Assembly (NCBI GenBank): GCA_963739435.1 | Contig: CAVUAN010000019.1 | Location: 140,536-204,535, forward strand | DNA: 64,000 bases | Source of the DNA: CAVUAN01 sp963739435 | Lineage (GTDB): Bacteria; Acidobacteriota; Thermoanaerobaculia; UBA5066; Gp7-AA6 | Reading direction: 5' to 3' | Part shown: positions 27,457 through 35,304 of the stretch, piece by piece | Position numbering within the stretch: the stretch's first letter is position 1 | Layout: every line of letters starts with the position of its first letter | Made by a program: the position numbers and the translations under genes | Notes under the pieces: model-generated | The model's database searches: none | Told to the model about the DNA's origin: nothing | Seen by the model: only the letters and a program-made list of their open reading frames with translations

Positions 27457-27663
27457 ATGAAGGCGGACCGCCAGCGGTCTCCGAACGTCCACAGCTTTGC
27501 GCGAGGGCTACTCCTCGCCGTTCTCGCCCTCGCTCTCGTCCGGCCGGTCCGGGGGCAAACCCCGGAGCGCGACACTGCGGCAAAACTCAAAGACTTCGAC
27601 GCCTGGATGACAGCCGTCAAGCAGCGAGACCCTTCCGGAGAATTCACATTCCCGAAGAAGTAG
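27457..27663 (+). CDS. Small exported protein of unknown function
   Basis: 68 residues: a basic start (MKADRQRSPNVH), a membrane-type signal (GLLLAVLALALVRPVRGQ), then TPERDTAAKLKDFDAWMTAV and PSGEFTFPKK. It reads like the first part of a larger exported enzyme (KLKDFDAW resembles N-terminal helices of serine hydrolases) but ends cleanly at a TAG. GGGGGGAGGA precedes the start. It sits 12 bp upstream of the DUF885 gene and probably shares its transcript. Confidence 0.55.
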   Translation: MKADRQRSPNVHSFARGLLLAVLALALVRPVRGQTPERDTAAKLKDFDAWMTAVKQRDPSGEFTFPKK

Positions 27664-27675
27664 AGAGGTTCGACG

Positions 27676-29310
27676 ATGCGCCTTTCCCGTTTCGGCGTTG
27701 CGGCAGTGTGCCTTCTTGCGCAGGCGGCCATGTCGGGCGGTGACGCTCGCGGCGCCTCGGGTTACGACAGCCTCGTCTCGCTCTTTTCCGAGTGGCGAGC
27801 CTTCCAGAAGCCGAAGCTCCAGGACGGCGTGCCGGACTACACGGCCAGCGCGATGGCCGCGCAGCGCGAAGAGCTCGGAGCCTTCCAGCGCCGCCTGGCC
27901 GCGATCGATCCGGCCGGCTGGCCGGTCAGCAAGCAGGTCGACTACTGCGTCGTCCGAGCCGAGATGAACGGCCTGGAGTTCGATCACCGCGTCCTGAAGC
28001 CCTGGGCCAACAACCCGGCCTTCTACGTCACGGTCTTCACGGAAGAGAGCGATCAGCCTGCCCGCGAGGGGCCGTTCGCTCGAGGCGCCGTCGAGCTCTG
28101 GACCTACACGTTCCCGGTCCCGGCGCAGAGAGCGGCGCAGATGGAGTCGGAAATCCGCCCGATCCCGAAGCTCCTCGCCCAGGCGAAATCAAACCTCGTG
28201 GGGCACGGACGCGATCTCTGGACTTACGGCACACAGAGCATCCGGCAGCAGAAAGCCGACCTGTCGGATCTTGCGAAGCGGCTCGGAGATTCTCCGGCCT
28301 CTCTCAAAGCAGCGGTTCAAAGCGCGATCGAGGCGACAGACGCCTTTGCGGCCTGGCTCGACTCCCAGGCGCCCGCAAAGACCGGCCCGTCGGGCATCGG
28401 GATCGAGAACTACAACTGGTACTTGAAGAACGTCCAGCTCGCGCCCTACACCTGGCAGGACGAGGTCACGATCATGGAGCGCGAGCTCGCGCGCTCCTAT
28501 GCCCTCCTCGCCATGGAAGAGTTGCGAAACGCGAAGCTGCCGCCGCAGGTCCCGATTGCGTCGGCCGCCGAGTACGACCGCCGCTTCGGCGCCGCCGTCA
28601 CGGAGTACATGGCGTTCCTGCGCGACCACGACTTCCTGACCGTCCACAGCGACATGGACGCCGCTCTCCGCGCGCGGGTCGGCAGTTTCAGCCCGGGCCC
28701 TCGCGAGTTCTTCGGCGAGGTCGACTACCGCGACCCGGAGCTGATGCGCACTCACGGATACCACTGGTTCGACAAGGCGCGGATGGCCCGCGAGCCGCAC
28801 CCGAGCCCGATCCGGAGGGAAACGCTCCTCTACAACATCTTCAACACGCGCACCGAGGGCCACGCGACGGGATGGGAAGAGCTGATGGTGCAGGCCGGCA
28901 TGTTCGACGCGCGGCCGCGCACCCGCGAGCTTCTCTACATCCTGCTGGCCGAGCGGGCGGCGAGGGCCCTGGGCGAGCTCCGGATGCAGAGCAACGAGTA
29001 CTCCCTCGAGCAGGCCTCGGCCTTCGCCTCGGCCAACACGCCGCGCGGATGGCTCCGGATGGATGGAAAACTCGTCCGCTTCGAGCAGCATCTCTATCTC
29101 CAGCAGCCCGGCTACGGCACCAGCTACATCATCGGCAAGATCGAGATCGAGAAGCTCCTGTGGGAGAGAAAGCAGCAGCTCGGCGAAAGTTTCACCATGA
29201 GGCGATTCATGGATGAGTTCGATGCCGCCGGCCTGATTCCCGCCTCGCTGATTCGCTGGGAGCTCACCGGCCGCCAACCCGACGAGATCCGACGGATGCT
29301 GACGCCCTGA
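27676..29310 (+). CDS. Exported DUF885-family protein (peptidase-like)
   Basis: 544 residues with signal peptide (GVAAVCLLAQAAMSGGDA). The DUF885 fold is mostly helical, and characteristic stretches are present: DYCVVRAEMNGLEFDHRVL, IENYNWYLKNVQLAPYTWQ, NIFNTRTEGHATGWEELM and YIIGKIEIEKLLWERKQQL. The E-x-H pattern in TEGHATGWEE resembles the metal-site helix of related M1/M32-type peptidases. This family includes exported peptidases and proteins of unknown reaction, so catalysis is inferred. GAGAGG precedes the ATG. No frame breaks were seen. Confidence 0.85.
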   Translation: MRLSRFGVAAVCLLAQAAMSGGDARGASGYDSLVSLFSEWRAFQKPKLQDGVPDYTASAMAAQREELGAFQRRLAAIDPAGWPVSKQVDYCVVRAEMNGLEFDHRVLKPWANNPAFYVTVFTEESDQPAREGPFARGAVELWTYTFPVPAQRAAQMESEIRPIPKLLAQAKSNLVGHGRDLWTYGTQSIRQQKADLSDLAKRLGDSPASLKAAVQSAIEATDAFAAWLDSQAPAKTGPSGIGIENYNWYLKNVQLAPYTWQDEVTIMERELARSYALLAMEELRNAKLPPQVPIASAAEYDRRFGAAVTEYMAFLRDHDFLTVHSDMDAALRARVGSFSPGPREFFGEVDYRDPELMRTHGYHWFDKARMAREPHPSPIRRETLLYNIFNTRTEGHATGWEELMVQAGMFDARPRTRELLYILLAERAARALGELRMQSNEYSLEQASAFASANTPRGWLRMDGKLVRFEQHLYLQQPGYGTSYIIGKIEIEKLLWERKQQLGESFTMRRFMDEFDAAGLIPASLIRWELTGRQPDEIRRMLTP

Positions 29311-29411
29311 GTCCAGGAGGTCTCCACCGGGCCCTCCAGTGATGCGTTTGAATCGGTCACTTTTCAGAAGATCGCCATAGGCTTCTGGCGGAGCCAGAGG
29401 AGGATCCCGCT

Positions 29412-29804
29412 ATGAAAGGTTTTGTGCAGGACATCGAGGGTCTCGCCGTCAAGAATCAAGACTTTCGCCGGGTGCTTTACACGGCGAAGAACTGTCAGCT
29501 CGTCCTCATGGCGCTGAAGCCCAAGGAAGAGATCGGGGCGGAGGTTCACAAGCTGGACCAGTTCTTTCGCGTGGAGGAGGGAAACGGCCAGGCGATTCTT
29601 GATGGCGTCACAACCGCAATCAAGGCCGGCTTTGCGGTCGTTGTCCCGGCCGGGGCGAATCACAACATCATCAATACTGGAACTGTGCCGCTGAAGCTGT
29701 ATACGCTCTACTCCCCGCCGAATCATCGTGACGGCGTCGTCCACCATACGCGCGGCGATGCCGAGGCCGACAACGAACACTTCGACGGAAAGACGACCGA
29801 ATAG
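29412..29804 (+). CDS. Cytosolic cupin-domain protein
   Basis: 130 residues. No signal peptide. Cupin motifs: GAEVHKLDQFFRVEEGNGQA and FAVVVPAGANHNIINTG, with His and Glu ligands in the expected places and the final His in GANHN. It ends in an acidic segment (HTRGDAEADNEHFDGKTTE). Such single-cupin proteins (YhbW/YlbA-like in size) are widespread; role unknown. GGAGGATCC precedes the start. It is the first gene of the stress-type island that runs to 40.8 kb. Confidence 0.85.
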   Translation: MKGFVQDIEGLAVKNQDFRRVLYTAKNCQLVLMALKPKEEIGAEVHKLDQFFRVEEGNGQAILDGVTTAIKAGFAVVVPAGANHNIINTGTVPLKLYTLYSPPNHRDGVVHHTRGDAEADNEHFDGKTTE

Positions 29805-29942
29805 TCGAGGATCAGGGAGAGGTTGGATGAACCCGGACGACGAACCGAAGAACGTTCGACGTTGCCGAAGGACGGCTCTCCGGGGCGATCGCCGGTCCTG
29901 CCACGATCAGGCAAGGAAAAGGGACCCGAACCCGATTCGACG

Positions 29943-30602
29943 ATGACCGTCGCGGAGGTTGCCAATCACCTCTCGCTGTCAGCCAGCAGCGTCTACGGGC
30001 TGACTCGCGAGCTCAAGGCCGTTCGGGTCGCCGGCCGATGGGCCTTCCGAACGGGCGATGTCGAGCAATGGCTTCTGAGGCATCGGGCGGCGGATGAGCC
30101 CCAGATCGAGCCCGTGGAGGAGCTGGGATCACAAGTTCGCCTTTTCTCCCACATGGACGAGAAGAACATCTTCCTCGACGTTCCCGAGACGGAGGCCACC
30201 CGGCTGATCCGAAGGGCTATCGAGAGAGCTTCGCTCAGCCTGACCGAGGTCCCGGACGCGGCGGCAAGGGAGCGGCTCTGGACCTCCATCCTGGAACGCG
30301 AAGCGCTCTGCAGCACGGCGCTCCATCCCGACGTCGCCTTCCCGCATCCCCGCGATCCCGAGACGTGCCCGCTCGAGCGCGACCACATCGTGATCGTCCG
30401 TGCAGCGCAGCCTGTCGAGTTTCGGGAGATCCACGGGTACCGGCCCCGGATCGTCTTTCTGCTTCTGGCGCGAACCGTCTCCTTGCAGCTTCGCTGGGAA
30501 GCTCGGCTCAGCCACCTTCTTCACCAGTCGGGATTCGTCGAGAAACTCCTCGGCGCGCAATCCCCTCGGGAGATTCGCCAGGTCTTCGCCGCGCCGAATT
30601 GA
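29943..30602 (+). CDS. Fusion of excisionase-type helix-turn-helix with PTS EIIA-like domain
   Basis: 219 residues from ATG 29943. Residues 1-50: MTVAEVANHLSLSASSVYGL, with VAGRWAFRTGDVEQWL, a MerR/excisionase-type DNA-binding domain. Residues 60-219: EIIA of the mannitol/nitrogen type (FLDVPETEATRLIRRAIERA), with the phosphorylatable His in HPDVAFPHPRDP. This joins a DNA-binding module to a phosphocarrier in one chain, so it may be a regulator read by PTS phosphorylation. A start at 29827 with a good ribosome site lies in another frame and a TTG at 29823 is in frame, so the N-terminus is uncertain and a frame break is possible. Confidence 0.8.
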   Translation: MTVAEVANHLSLSASSVYGLTRELKAVRVAGRWAFRTGDVEQWLLRHRAADEPQIEPVEELGSQVRLFSHMDEKNIFLDVPETEATRLIRRAIERASLSLTEVPDAAARERLWTSILEREALCSTALHPDVAFPHPRDPETCPLERDHIVIVRAAQPVEFREIHGYRPRIVFLLLARTVSLQLRWEARLSHLLHQSGFVEKLLGAQSPREIRQVFAAPN

Positions 30603-30612
30603 CGCGTCCGGA

Positions 30613-31161
30613 TCACGAGCCGCCGGCAGCAGCCTGGACGGCGGGGAGCAAAGTCGCAAGACCGAACGCGCTCTCGTGTTGCAACGAGTTGATGAAAAAG
30701 GTCGGCACGGCAAAGACGCCGCTGCGAACGCCGCCTGCCCGTACGACGCGAACCTTGGCCAGGTGAACGTGCCCCTTCATGTCCCGCCCGAACTGACCGG
30801 CGTCCAGGCCAGCGGCTCGGGCGTGCTTTACCAGCCGACGCTGCTCCGAAGCGCCCTGGTGCTCGAACATCCGGTCGTGGATCTCCCAGAACTTTCCCTG
30901 GGCCCCCGCGGACTCCCCGGCCTCAGCGGCGCTCTGCGACTCCTGGTCGAGCGGATCTATTGAGAAGCTGCGAAAGACGTAACGAAGCCGGGAGCCCATT
31001 TCGGTCTGTATCTTCTTGACGGCCCGATAAGACTTCGCGCAGTCCGGGCACGTGAAATCTCCATAACCGACGAGGGTAACCTTCGCCAGCGGCGACCCCC
31101 GGACGTGATCCTTCGAAGAGACCGGCGCCGCCAGTTTGCGCGCGCGACCCGTGTTTCCCAT
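30613..31161 (-). CDS. DsbA-like thioredoxin-fold oxidoreductase
   Basis: 182 residues. The thioredoxin motif is C-P-D-C in VGYGDFTCPDCAKSYRAVKK, followed by RLRYVFRSFSIDPLD and the alpha-helical insert typical of DsbA (KFWEIHDRMFEHQ). The cis-Pro lies in VFAVPTFFIN. No clear signal peptide, so it may be cytosolic. It lies behind one of the six conserved promoter-like elements (31215-31258). The chosen ATG at 31161 follows GAGGC. Upstream in-frame starts at 31209 or 31245 would overlap the promoter element and are rejected. Function: disulfide exchange, probably in stress response. Confidence 0.85.
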   Translation of the reverse strand: MGNTGRARKLAAPVSSKDHVRGSPLAKVTLVGYGDFTCPDCAKSYRAVKKIQTEMGSRLRYVFRSFSIDPLDQESQSAAEAGESAGAQGKFWEIHDRMFEHQGASEQRRLVKHARAAGLDAGQFGRDMKGHVHLAKVRVVRAGGVRSGVFAVPTFFINSLQHESAFGLATLLPAVQAAAGGS

Positions 31162-31214
31162 TCTTGCCTCCGAGAGCCTCAAGTCATAGAATTTCGACAA
31201 ACGCTGCATCACAG

Positions 31215-31258
31215 AGCATGCGGCACCCGGCCAGAGCCGGTCCAATCGTTTGTTTCGC
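31215..31258 (-). promoter_or_regulatory. Island promoter-like element, copy a (before the DsbA-like gene)
   Basis: On the minus strand GCGAAACAAACGATTGGAC (31240-31258), then 19 bp, then CATGCT (31215-31220). The start codon lies about 54 bp further on. Matches the six-copy consensus. Confidence 0.7.
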
Positions 31259-31300
31259 TCGGGTTAAGACGTCGAAGCGATAACAGGGGCTCGAGATCCC

Positions 31301-31552
31301 CTAACGACGACCGCGAATGGAGTGGTAGAGAACGAGGACGACGATTGCTCCAGCGACAGAAACCAACACGCTGTAGAGGTTGAGCCCGGTAACACCCATG
31401 TGGCCGAACTCCTGAAAGAGCCAGCCTCCGACGACCGCGCCAACGATGCCGAGGACGATATCGAGCAGGATGCCCTCGCCCGTCTTGTTGACGATCTTGC
31501 TCGCCAGAAAACCCGAGATGAGCCCGAGGATGATCCAAGACAATACCGACAT
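31301..31552 (-). CDS. GlsB/YeaQ/YmgE-type stress-response membrane protein
   Basis: 83 residues with three hydrophobic helices and the characteristic glycine pattern LSWIILGLISGFLASKIV, GEGILLDIVLGIVGAVVGGWL, then VLVSVAGAIVVLVLYHSI ending in RGRR. The family is transmembrane and induced in stress or stationary phase, but its role is not settled. The ATG at 31552 follows GGAGG. It is preceded by promoter-like element copy b and is divergent from the Crp/Fnr gene, sharing its intergenic region. Confidence 0.88.
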   Translation of the reverse strand: MSVLSWIILGLISGFLASKIVNKTGEGILLDIVLGIVGAVVGGWLFQEFGHMGVTGLNLYSVLVSVAGAIVVLVLYHSIRGRR

Positions 31553-31598
31553 GATGGCCTCCTCCTTCATGGAAGTCAGATTTTTCGTCTGGACAGGC

Positions 31599-31641
31599 AG
31601 CATGTGCGGCCTGGCAGCTTGCGTCCAATCGTTTGTTCCGC
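31599..31641 (-). promoter_or_regulatory. Island promoter-like element, copy b (before glsB-like gene)
   Basis: Minus strand GCGGAACAAACGATTGGAC (31623-31641), 18 bp, CATGCT (31599-31604); the start codon is about 47 bp downstream. A second shared block (CTCAACCC) extends the similarity to copy a upstream. Confidence 0.72.
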
Positions 31642-31684
31642 TCGGGTTGAGACGTTGGAGGGATGACGCAGGGCGAGGCTCTAC

Positions 31685-31704
31685 TCTGTACGCTGCCGTA
31701 CAGA
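31685..31704. promoter_or_regulatory. Perfect 20-bp palindrome, likely Crp/Fnr-type operator
   Basis: TCTGTACG-CTGC-CGTACAGA is an 8-bp perfect inverted repeat with a 4-bp centre, sized for a dimeric Crp/Fnr regulator. It lies 33 bp before the Crp/Fnr start and 43 bp upstream of the glsB promoter element, so it could autoregulate one gene and modulate the divergent one. Confidence 0.68.
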
Positions 31705-31737
31705 CGAGCTCGCCCCCCCGTCGCACAATGTTGCAAA

Positions 31738-32484
31738 ATGGCGGGCGATCAGACACCGGAAGTCGGAGGAGATGTGCCCAAACCGCGGGTCCAGCGAAGG
31801 GATGCGAATAGAATCTTGGCCTCCCTTCCTGCCTCCGAGCACCGCCGGGCGCTGACCAAGCTCGAGCCGACGTCTTTTCGGAGAGGGCTACCGCTTTACG
31901 AGCCAGACAAACCGATCTCCTACGTCTACTTTCCACGGACCGGCGTCGCCTCGATGGTGGCTCGAATGGTGGAAGGCGGCACCATCGAAGTGGCAACGAT
32001 TGGAAACGAAGGGGTCGTTGGTCTCTCCGCGTACTTCGGAAATGGCCGCTCGCCAATGGAAGTGTTCGTCCAAATCCCCGGCGAGGCCCTGCGCATGGAT
32101 GTCAACGCCTTCCTTCAGGTGATCCGGTCGAGCACGGCCTGGCGCGAGATCATCCGCCGATACTCGGAAGCCCTTCTGACCCAGGTCGGCCAATCTGCCG
32201 CCTGCAACCGAGCTCATTCGATCGGGCAGCGGTGTGCACGATGGCTGCTGATGTCACATGACCGAGTTCTGGGCGACGCGATTGCGCTCACGCACGAGTA
32301 CCTCGGCGAGATGCTCGGCGTTCGGCGCGCCAGCGTGACACAAGCAGCGGGCAAGCTGAGGCGTCGAAAGCTCATCGACTATCACCGCGGAAAGATCCGG
32401 GTTCTCGACCGCAAAGGACTCGAAAAAGCGGCCTGCGAGTGTTACCGGTTCATTCGCGCTCACCACGACCAGCTCGTCGGGTAA
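31738..32484 (+). CDS. Crp/Fnr-family transcription regulator
   Basis: 248 residues. A cNMP-binding-like beta-roll (YVYFPRTGVASMVARMVEGG, TIGNEGVVGLSAYFG) is followed by a dimer helix and a winged helix (HEYLGEMLGVRRASVTQAAG, the recognition helix being RRASVTQ). The nucleotide-phosphate-binding Arg of Crp is not evident and there are no Cys clusters as in Fnr, so the effector is unknown. GTTGCAAA precedes an ATG whose frame opens further upstream, but earlier starts lack support. The gene is divergent from glsB and shares a palindrome with it. Confidence 0.88.
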   Translation: MAGDQTPEVGGDVPKPRVQRRDANRILASLPASEHRRALTKLEPTSFRRGLPLYEPDKPISYVYFPRTGVASMVARMVEGGTIEVATIGNEGVVGLSAYFGNGRSPMEVFVQIPGEALRMDVNAFLQVIRSSTAWREIIRRYSEALLTQVGQSAACNRAHSIGQRCARWLLMSHDRVLGDAIALTHEYLGEMLGVRRASVTQAAGKLRRRKLIDYHRGKIRVLDRKGLEKAACECYRFIRAHHDQLVG

Positions 32485-32496
32485 GGACGCCTCAAC

Positions 32497-33499
32497 ATGG
32501 AACTTCGCCATCTTCGATACTTCGTCGCGGTTGCCGAAGAGCTTCATTTCGGCCATGCGGCGAGCCGGCTGAACACCTCTCAGCCGTCTCTGAGCCAGCA
32601 GATTCGAGACCTCGAGCGCGAGCTCAAGGTGGATCTCTTTCTTCGAACCAAGCGGCGCGTCGCGTTGACCCCGGCGGGTTTGCGATTCCTCGAGGAGGCG
32701 CGCGGCATTCTCTCCTCGGCGGAACGCGCCGCAGGCCTGGCCAGGGAAGCGGCTCGGGGCGAATCTCTCAAGCTGGCCATTGGCATCTCCCCGGAGACCG
32801 ACTGGCTCTTTCTCGGAAAGGCTCTGCGACTCTTCGCCGACCAGGCCCCTTCAGTCGACGTCGTCTTCCAGAACCTGACGCCAGATGCCCAGATCCATGC
32901 CCTCCGTGCAGGTCATATCGACGTCGGATTCGTCGGCCTTCCGTTGGAGTCGGAGGGCATGGTCACCGAAACGACGGGCCGGGCGCGACTCGTGGTCGCC
33001 CTTCCCGAAAAGCACCCCCTGGCGCGCCGGAAGGACCTCCGGCTCGAGGAGCTGTCGAAGGAAGCGTACGTGCTCTGGCCGAGGCACCTTTCGCCCGGTT
33101 CGTACGACGAGCTGCTCTCCGTCTTTCGGCGGGCCGGTTTTGGGCCGCCGATCGCCATGGAGGGCGGGCTTCCATCGACCCGAACCGTTCTGGGCATGGT
33201 CGCGGCCGGTTTGACGATCGCTCTCGTCGATCCGGCCCTGGAGCAGATGTCCGCAGCGGCAGTCGTCTTTCGTCCCCTGGCGGGCGGCGGCACATTCACA
33301 CTGAAGGGGGGTCATCTACCGGCGCGCCGACGACTCGCCGATCCTCGCGTCCTTCCTTCATGAGGTGAGGGCCACACCGCACGAGCGCACGGAAACGGAG
33401 CCCGTAGCTAAGAAGCGGCCCGCAGCAAAGAAAAGGAAGGGAAGGCCGCGCCGAAAAGAGCGGCGCAGCCCCGGGCGTGGGAGAAGGTCGGCGGGTTAG
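32497..33499 (+). CDS. LysR-family regulator with basic C-terminal tail (frame break near 33307)
   Basis: 334 residues after joining frames. The N-terminal HTH is canonical (MELRHLRYFVAVAEELHFGH, NTSQPSLSQQIRDLER). The effector domain includes VALPEKHPLARRKDLRL. Near 33307 a one-base break in a G run shifts frame; the corrected frame gives VIYRRADDSPILASFLHEVR, the normal LysR end, then a 40-residue Lys/Arg-rich tail containing KKRPAAKKRKGRPRRKERR, with the GRP core of AT-hooks. It begins 12 bp after the Crp gene stop, in the same direction, so the two regulators may be co-transcribed. The tail is unusual for the family. Confidence 0.85.
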
Positions 33500-33536
33500 C
33501 TCGTCGAAGCGTACTCCTGCAGCCGAAGCGCTGGTG

Positions 33537-33573
33537 ATCGTTTGATGTTCTCAGTCTGAGAGGATCAAACGAT
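33537..33573. promoter_or_regulatory. 37-bp palindrome upstream of the lmo0937-type gene
   Basis: ATCGTTTGAT-GT-TCTCAG-T-CTGAGA-GG-ATCAAACGAT: 10-bp and 6-bp perfect arms around a single base. It may be an operator, or a terminator for the LysR gene ending at 33499. The outer arm CAAACGAT is also the core of the six island promoter elements, hinting at a shared binder. Confidence 0.6.
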
Positions 33574-33629
33574 GAGTGATCACAAGCCGCGCGCGGTACG
33601 CTTTCCGGAGAAAGACAGAGGAGGATTCC

Positions 33630-33782
33630 ATGCTCTACACGATCGCGATTGTTCTACTCGTTCTCTGGGCTCTCGGATTTCTGGCCTTCAACATCACCGG
33701 CGGCTTGATTCACGCGCTGGTCGTGCTGGCCGTGATTCTCGTGCTTTTCCAGCTGATCTCCGGTAGCCGCCGTATCGCCTAG
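33630..33782 (+). CDS. lmo0937-family small membrane protein
   Basis: 50 residues with two hydrophobic helices (AIVLLVLWALGFLAFNITGG, then ALVVLAVILVLFQLISG) and a short basic end (SRRIA). It matches the lmo0937-type family of tiny membrane proteins linked to stress. GGAGGATTCC precedes the ATG. The stop (TAG) overlaps the stop of the opposite-strand nfnB gene in CTAG, so the two transcripts converge tail to tail. A preceding palindrome may control it. Confidence 0.85.
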   Translation: MLYTIAIVLLVLWALGFLAFNITGGLIHALVVLAVILVLFQLISGSRRIA

Positions 33783-35302
33783 GTCTCGAATCGCCCGGCT
33801 GTCGCCGCGGACTCGATCCGGAGGTAGGCGTCGATCGCGGCGGCGGCTTTGCGGCCGTGGCCCATGGCGAGAATGACGGTCGAAGCCCCGGCCACGATGT
33901 CGCCGCCCGCAAAGACGCCCTTGCGGGTCGTCATCATCGTCGCCTCGTCCACGACGAGGGTGCCGTGGCGCGTCGTCGTCAGGCCGGCCGTGGTCTTCGG
34001 GATCAGCGGGTTGGGGCCGTTGCCGATCGCCTCGATGACGATCTCGACGGAAAGCTCCTCGTACGCGCCCTCGATGGGGACGGGGCGGCGGCGCCCCTTC
34101 TCGTCCGGCTCGCCGAGCTCGCACTCCTGCACCTTGAGGCCGCGCACCCAGCCGTCGCCGTGGCCAGGATCTCGACCGGCGCGGAGAGGACCCGGAACTT
34201 GACCCCCTCCTCCACCGCATGGTGCACCTCTTCGAGCCGGGCCGGCATCTCTTCGAGCGAGCGGCGGTAGACGAGGTAGACGTTCTTCGCGCCCAGGCGC
34301 AGCGCCGTGCGCGCGGCGTCCATCGCCACGTTGCCGCCTCCCAGGACGGCCACGTTGTCGCGGCGCAGGACGGGCGTGTCCTCCTCGGGGAAGCCGATAC
34401 GCGCCCATCAGATTCGCGCGGGTCAGGTACTCGTTGGCCGAGTAGACGCCGTTCAAGTCTTCGCCCGGGATGTTCACGAAGTACGGGAGGCCGGCACCCG
34501 TCGCGACGTAGACGGCGTCGAAGCCGTCGTCGAAGAGATCGTCGACCGTCAGCGTCTGCCCGATGATCGGTGTCGAACTCGAAGAGCGACGCCCATCTTC
34601 GCGAGGTTGTCGACCTCGGCCTGGACGATGTCCTTGGGCAGGCGAAACTCCGGGATGCCGTACACGAGGACGCCGCCCGCCTTGTGGAAGGCCTCGAAGA
34701 CGACGGCCTCGTGGCCGAAGCGCCGCAGGTCCCCGGCGCAGGCCAGGCCCGACGGGCCCGCGCCGATGATGGCGACGCGCCGGCCGCTCGGGGCGCCGAC
34801 CGGCGGCAGCTCGACTCCTCCCTCTTCGCGCTCCCAGTCGGCCAGGAACGCCTCGATCTTGCCCACGGAGACGGCAAATCCCAGGTCCTTGTGGACCTTG
34901 GCGACCATGCAGTTCTCCTGGCACTGGCTCTCCTGCGGGCAGACGCGCCCGCAGATGGCCGGCAGGAGGTTGGTCTCCTTGATGAGCCGGATGGCGCCGC
35001 GGAAGTCTCCCTCGGCCACGAGCCTCAGGAACCCGGGCACGTCGACGCCACGGGGCAGCCCGAGACGCACGGCTCGTTCTTGCAGGAGAGACAGCGCACG
35101 GCCTCGGCGCGCGCCTGGTCGGGCGTGTAGGCAAATGGCACTTCGCGGATGTTCTGGACGCGCTCGGCCGGGTCCTGCTCCGCCCAGAAGACCTTCGGAA
35201 GCTGCCCGCGCTGCTTCGCGGTGAGATTCTGTTCGGCTCTCGATGCGGGCAGCTGAGCTCTTCGGCAGTCAGGGCCGTCTTCGTCTTCGGCTGATCGGAC
35301 AT
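33779..35302 (-). CDS. nfnB: NfnB / glutamate-synthase-small-subunit-like flavoprotein (about five frame breaks)
   Basis: The large subunit of the electron-bifurcating NADH-dependent reduced ferredoxin:NADP oxidoreductase, or the related SudA. The cysteine-rich N-terminus (VRCLSCKNEPCVSGCPV, and ICGRVCPQESQCQENC) binds [4Fe-4S] clusters. FAD and NAD(P) sites follow (RVAIIGAGPSGLACAGDLRR, AVLGGGNVAMDAARTALRLG), then EAIGNGPNP and GVFAGGDIVAGASTVILAMG. Frames change near 34170, 34395, 34580, 35055 and 35245, but each segment aligns in order, so these look like sequence errors. Reconstructed length is about 505 residues. Paired with nfnA upstream, 2 bp apart. Confidence 0.87.
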   Translation of the reverse strand: MSDQPKTKTALTAEELSCPHREPNRISPRSSAGSFRRSSGRSRTRPSASRTSAKCHLPTRPTRRAPRPCAVSPARTSRASRAAPWRRRARVPEARGRGRLPRRHPAHQGDQPPAGHLRARLPAGEPVPGELHGRQGPQGPGICRLRGQDRGVPGRLGARRGRSRAAAGRRPERPARRHHRRGPVGPGLRRGPAALRPRGRRLRGLPQGGRRPRVRHPGVSPAQGHRPGRGRQPREDGRRSSSSTPIIGQTLTVDDLFDDGFDAVYVATGAGLPYFVNIPGEDLNGVYSANEYLTRANLMGAYRLPRGGHARPAPRQRGRPGRRQRGDGRRAHGAAPGREERLPRLPPLARRDAGPARRGAPCGGGGGQVPGPLRAGRDPGHGDGWVRGLKVQECELGEPDEKGRRRPVPIEGAYEELSVEIVIEAIGNGPNPLIPKTTAGLTTTRHGTLVVDEATMMTTRKGVFAGGDIVAGASTVILAMGHGRKAAAAIDAYLRIESAATAGRFET

Positions 35303-35304
35303 GC

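Noticed and set aside
31240..31300. N-terminal extension of the DsbA-like gene into the promoter element
   Set aside because: Earlier in-frame starts would translate the conserved 19-mer, which also occurs before unrelated genes, so it is regulatory, not coding.
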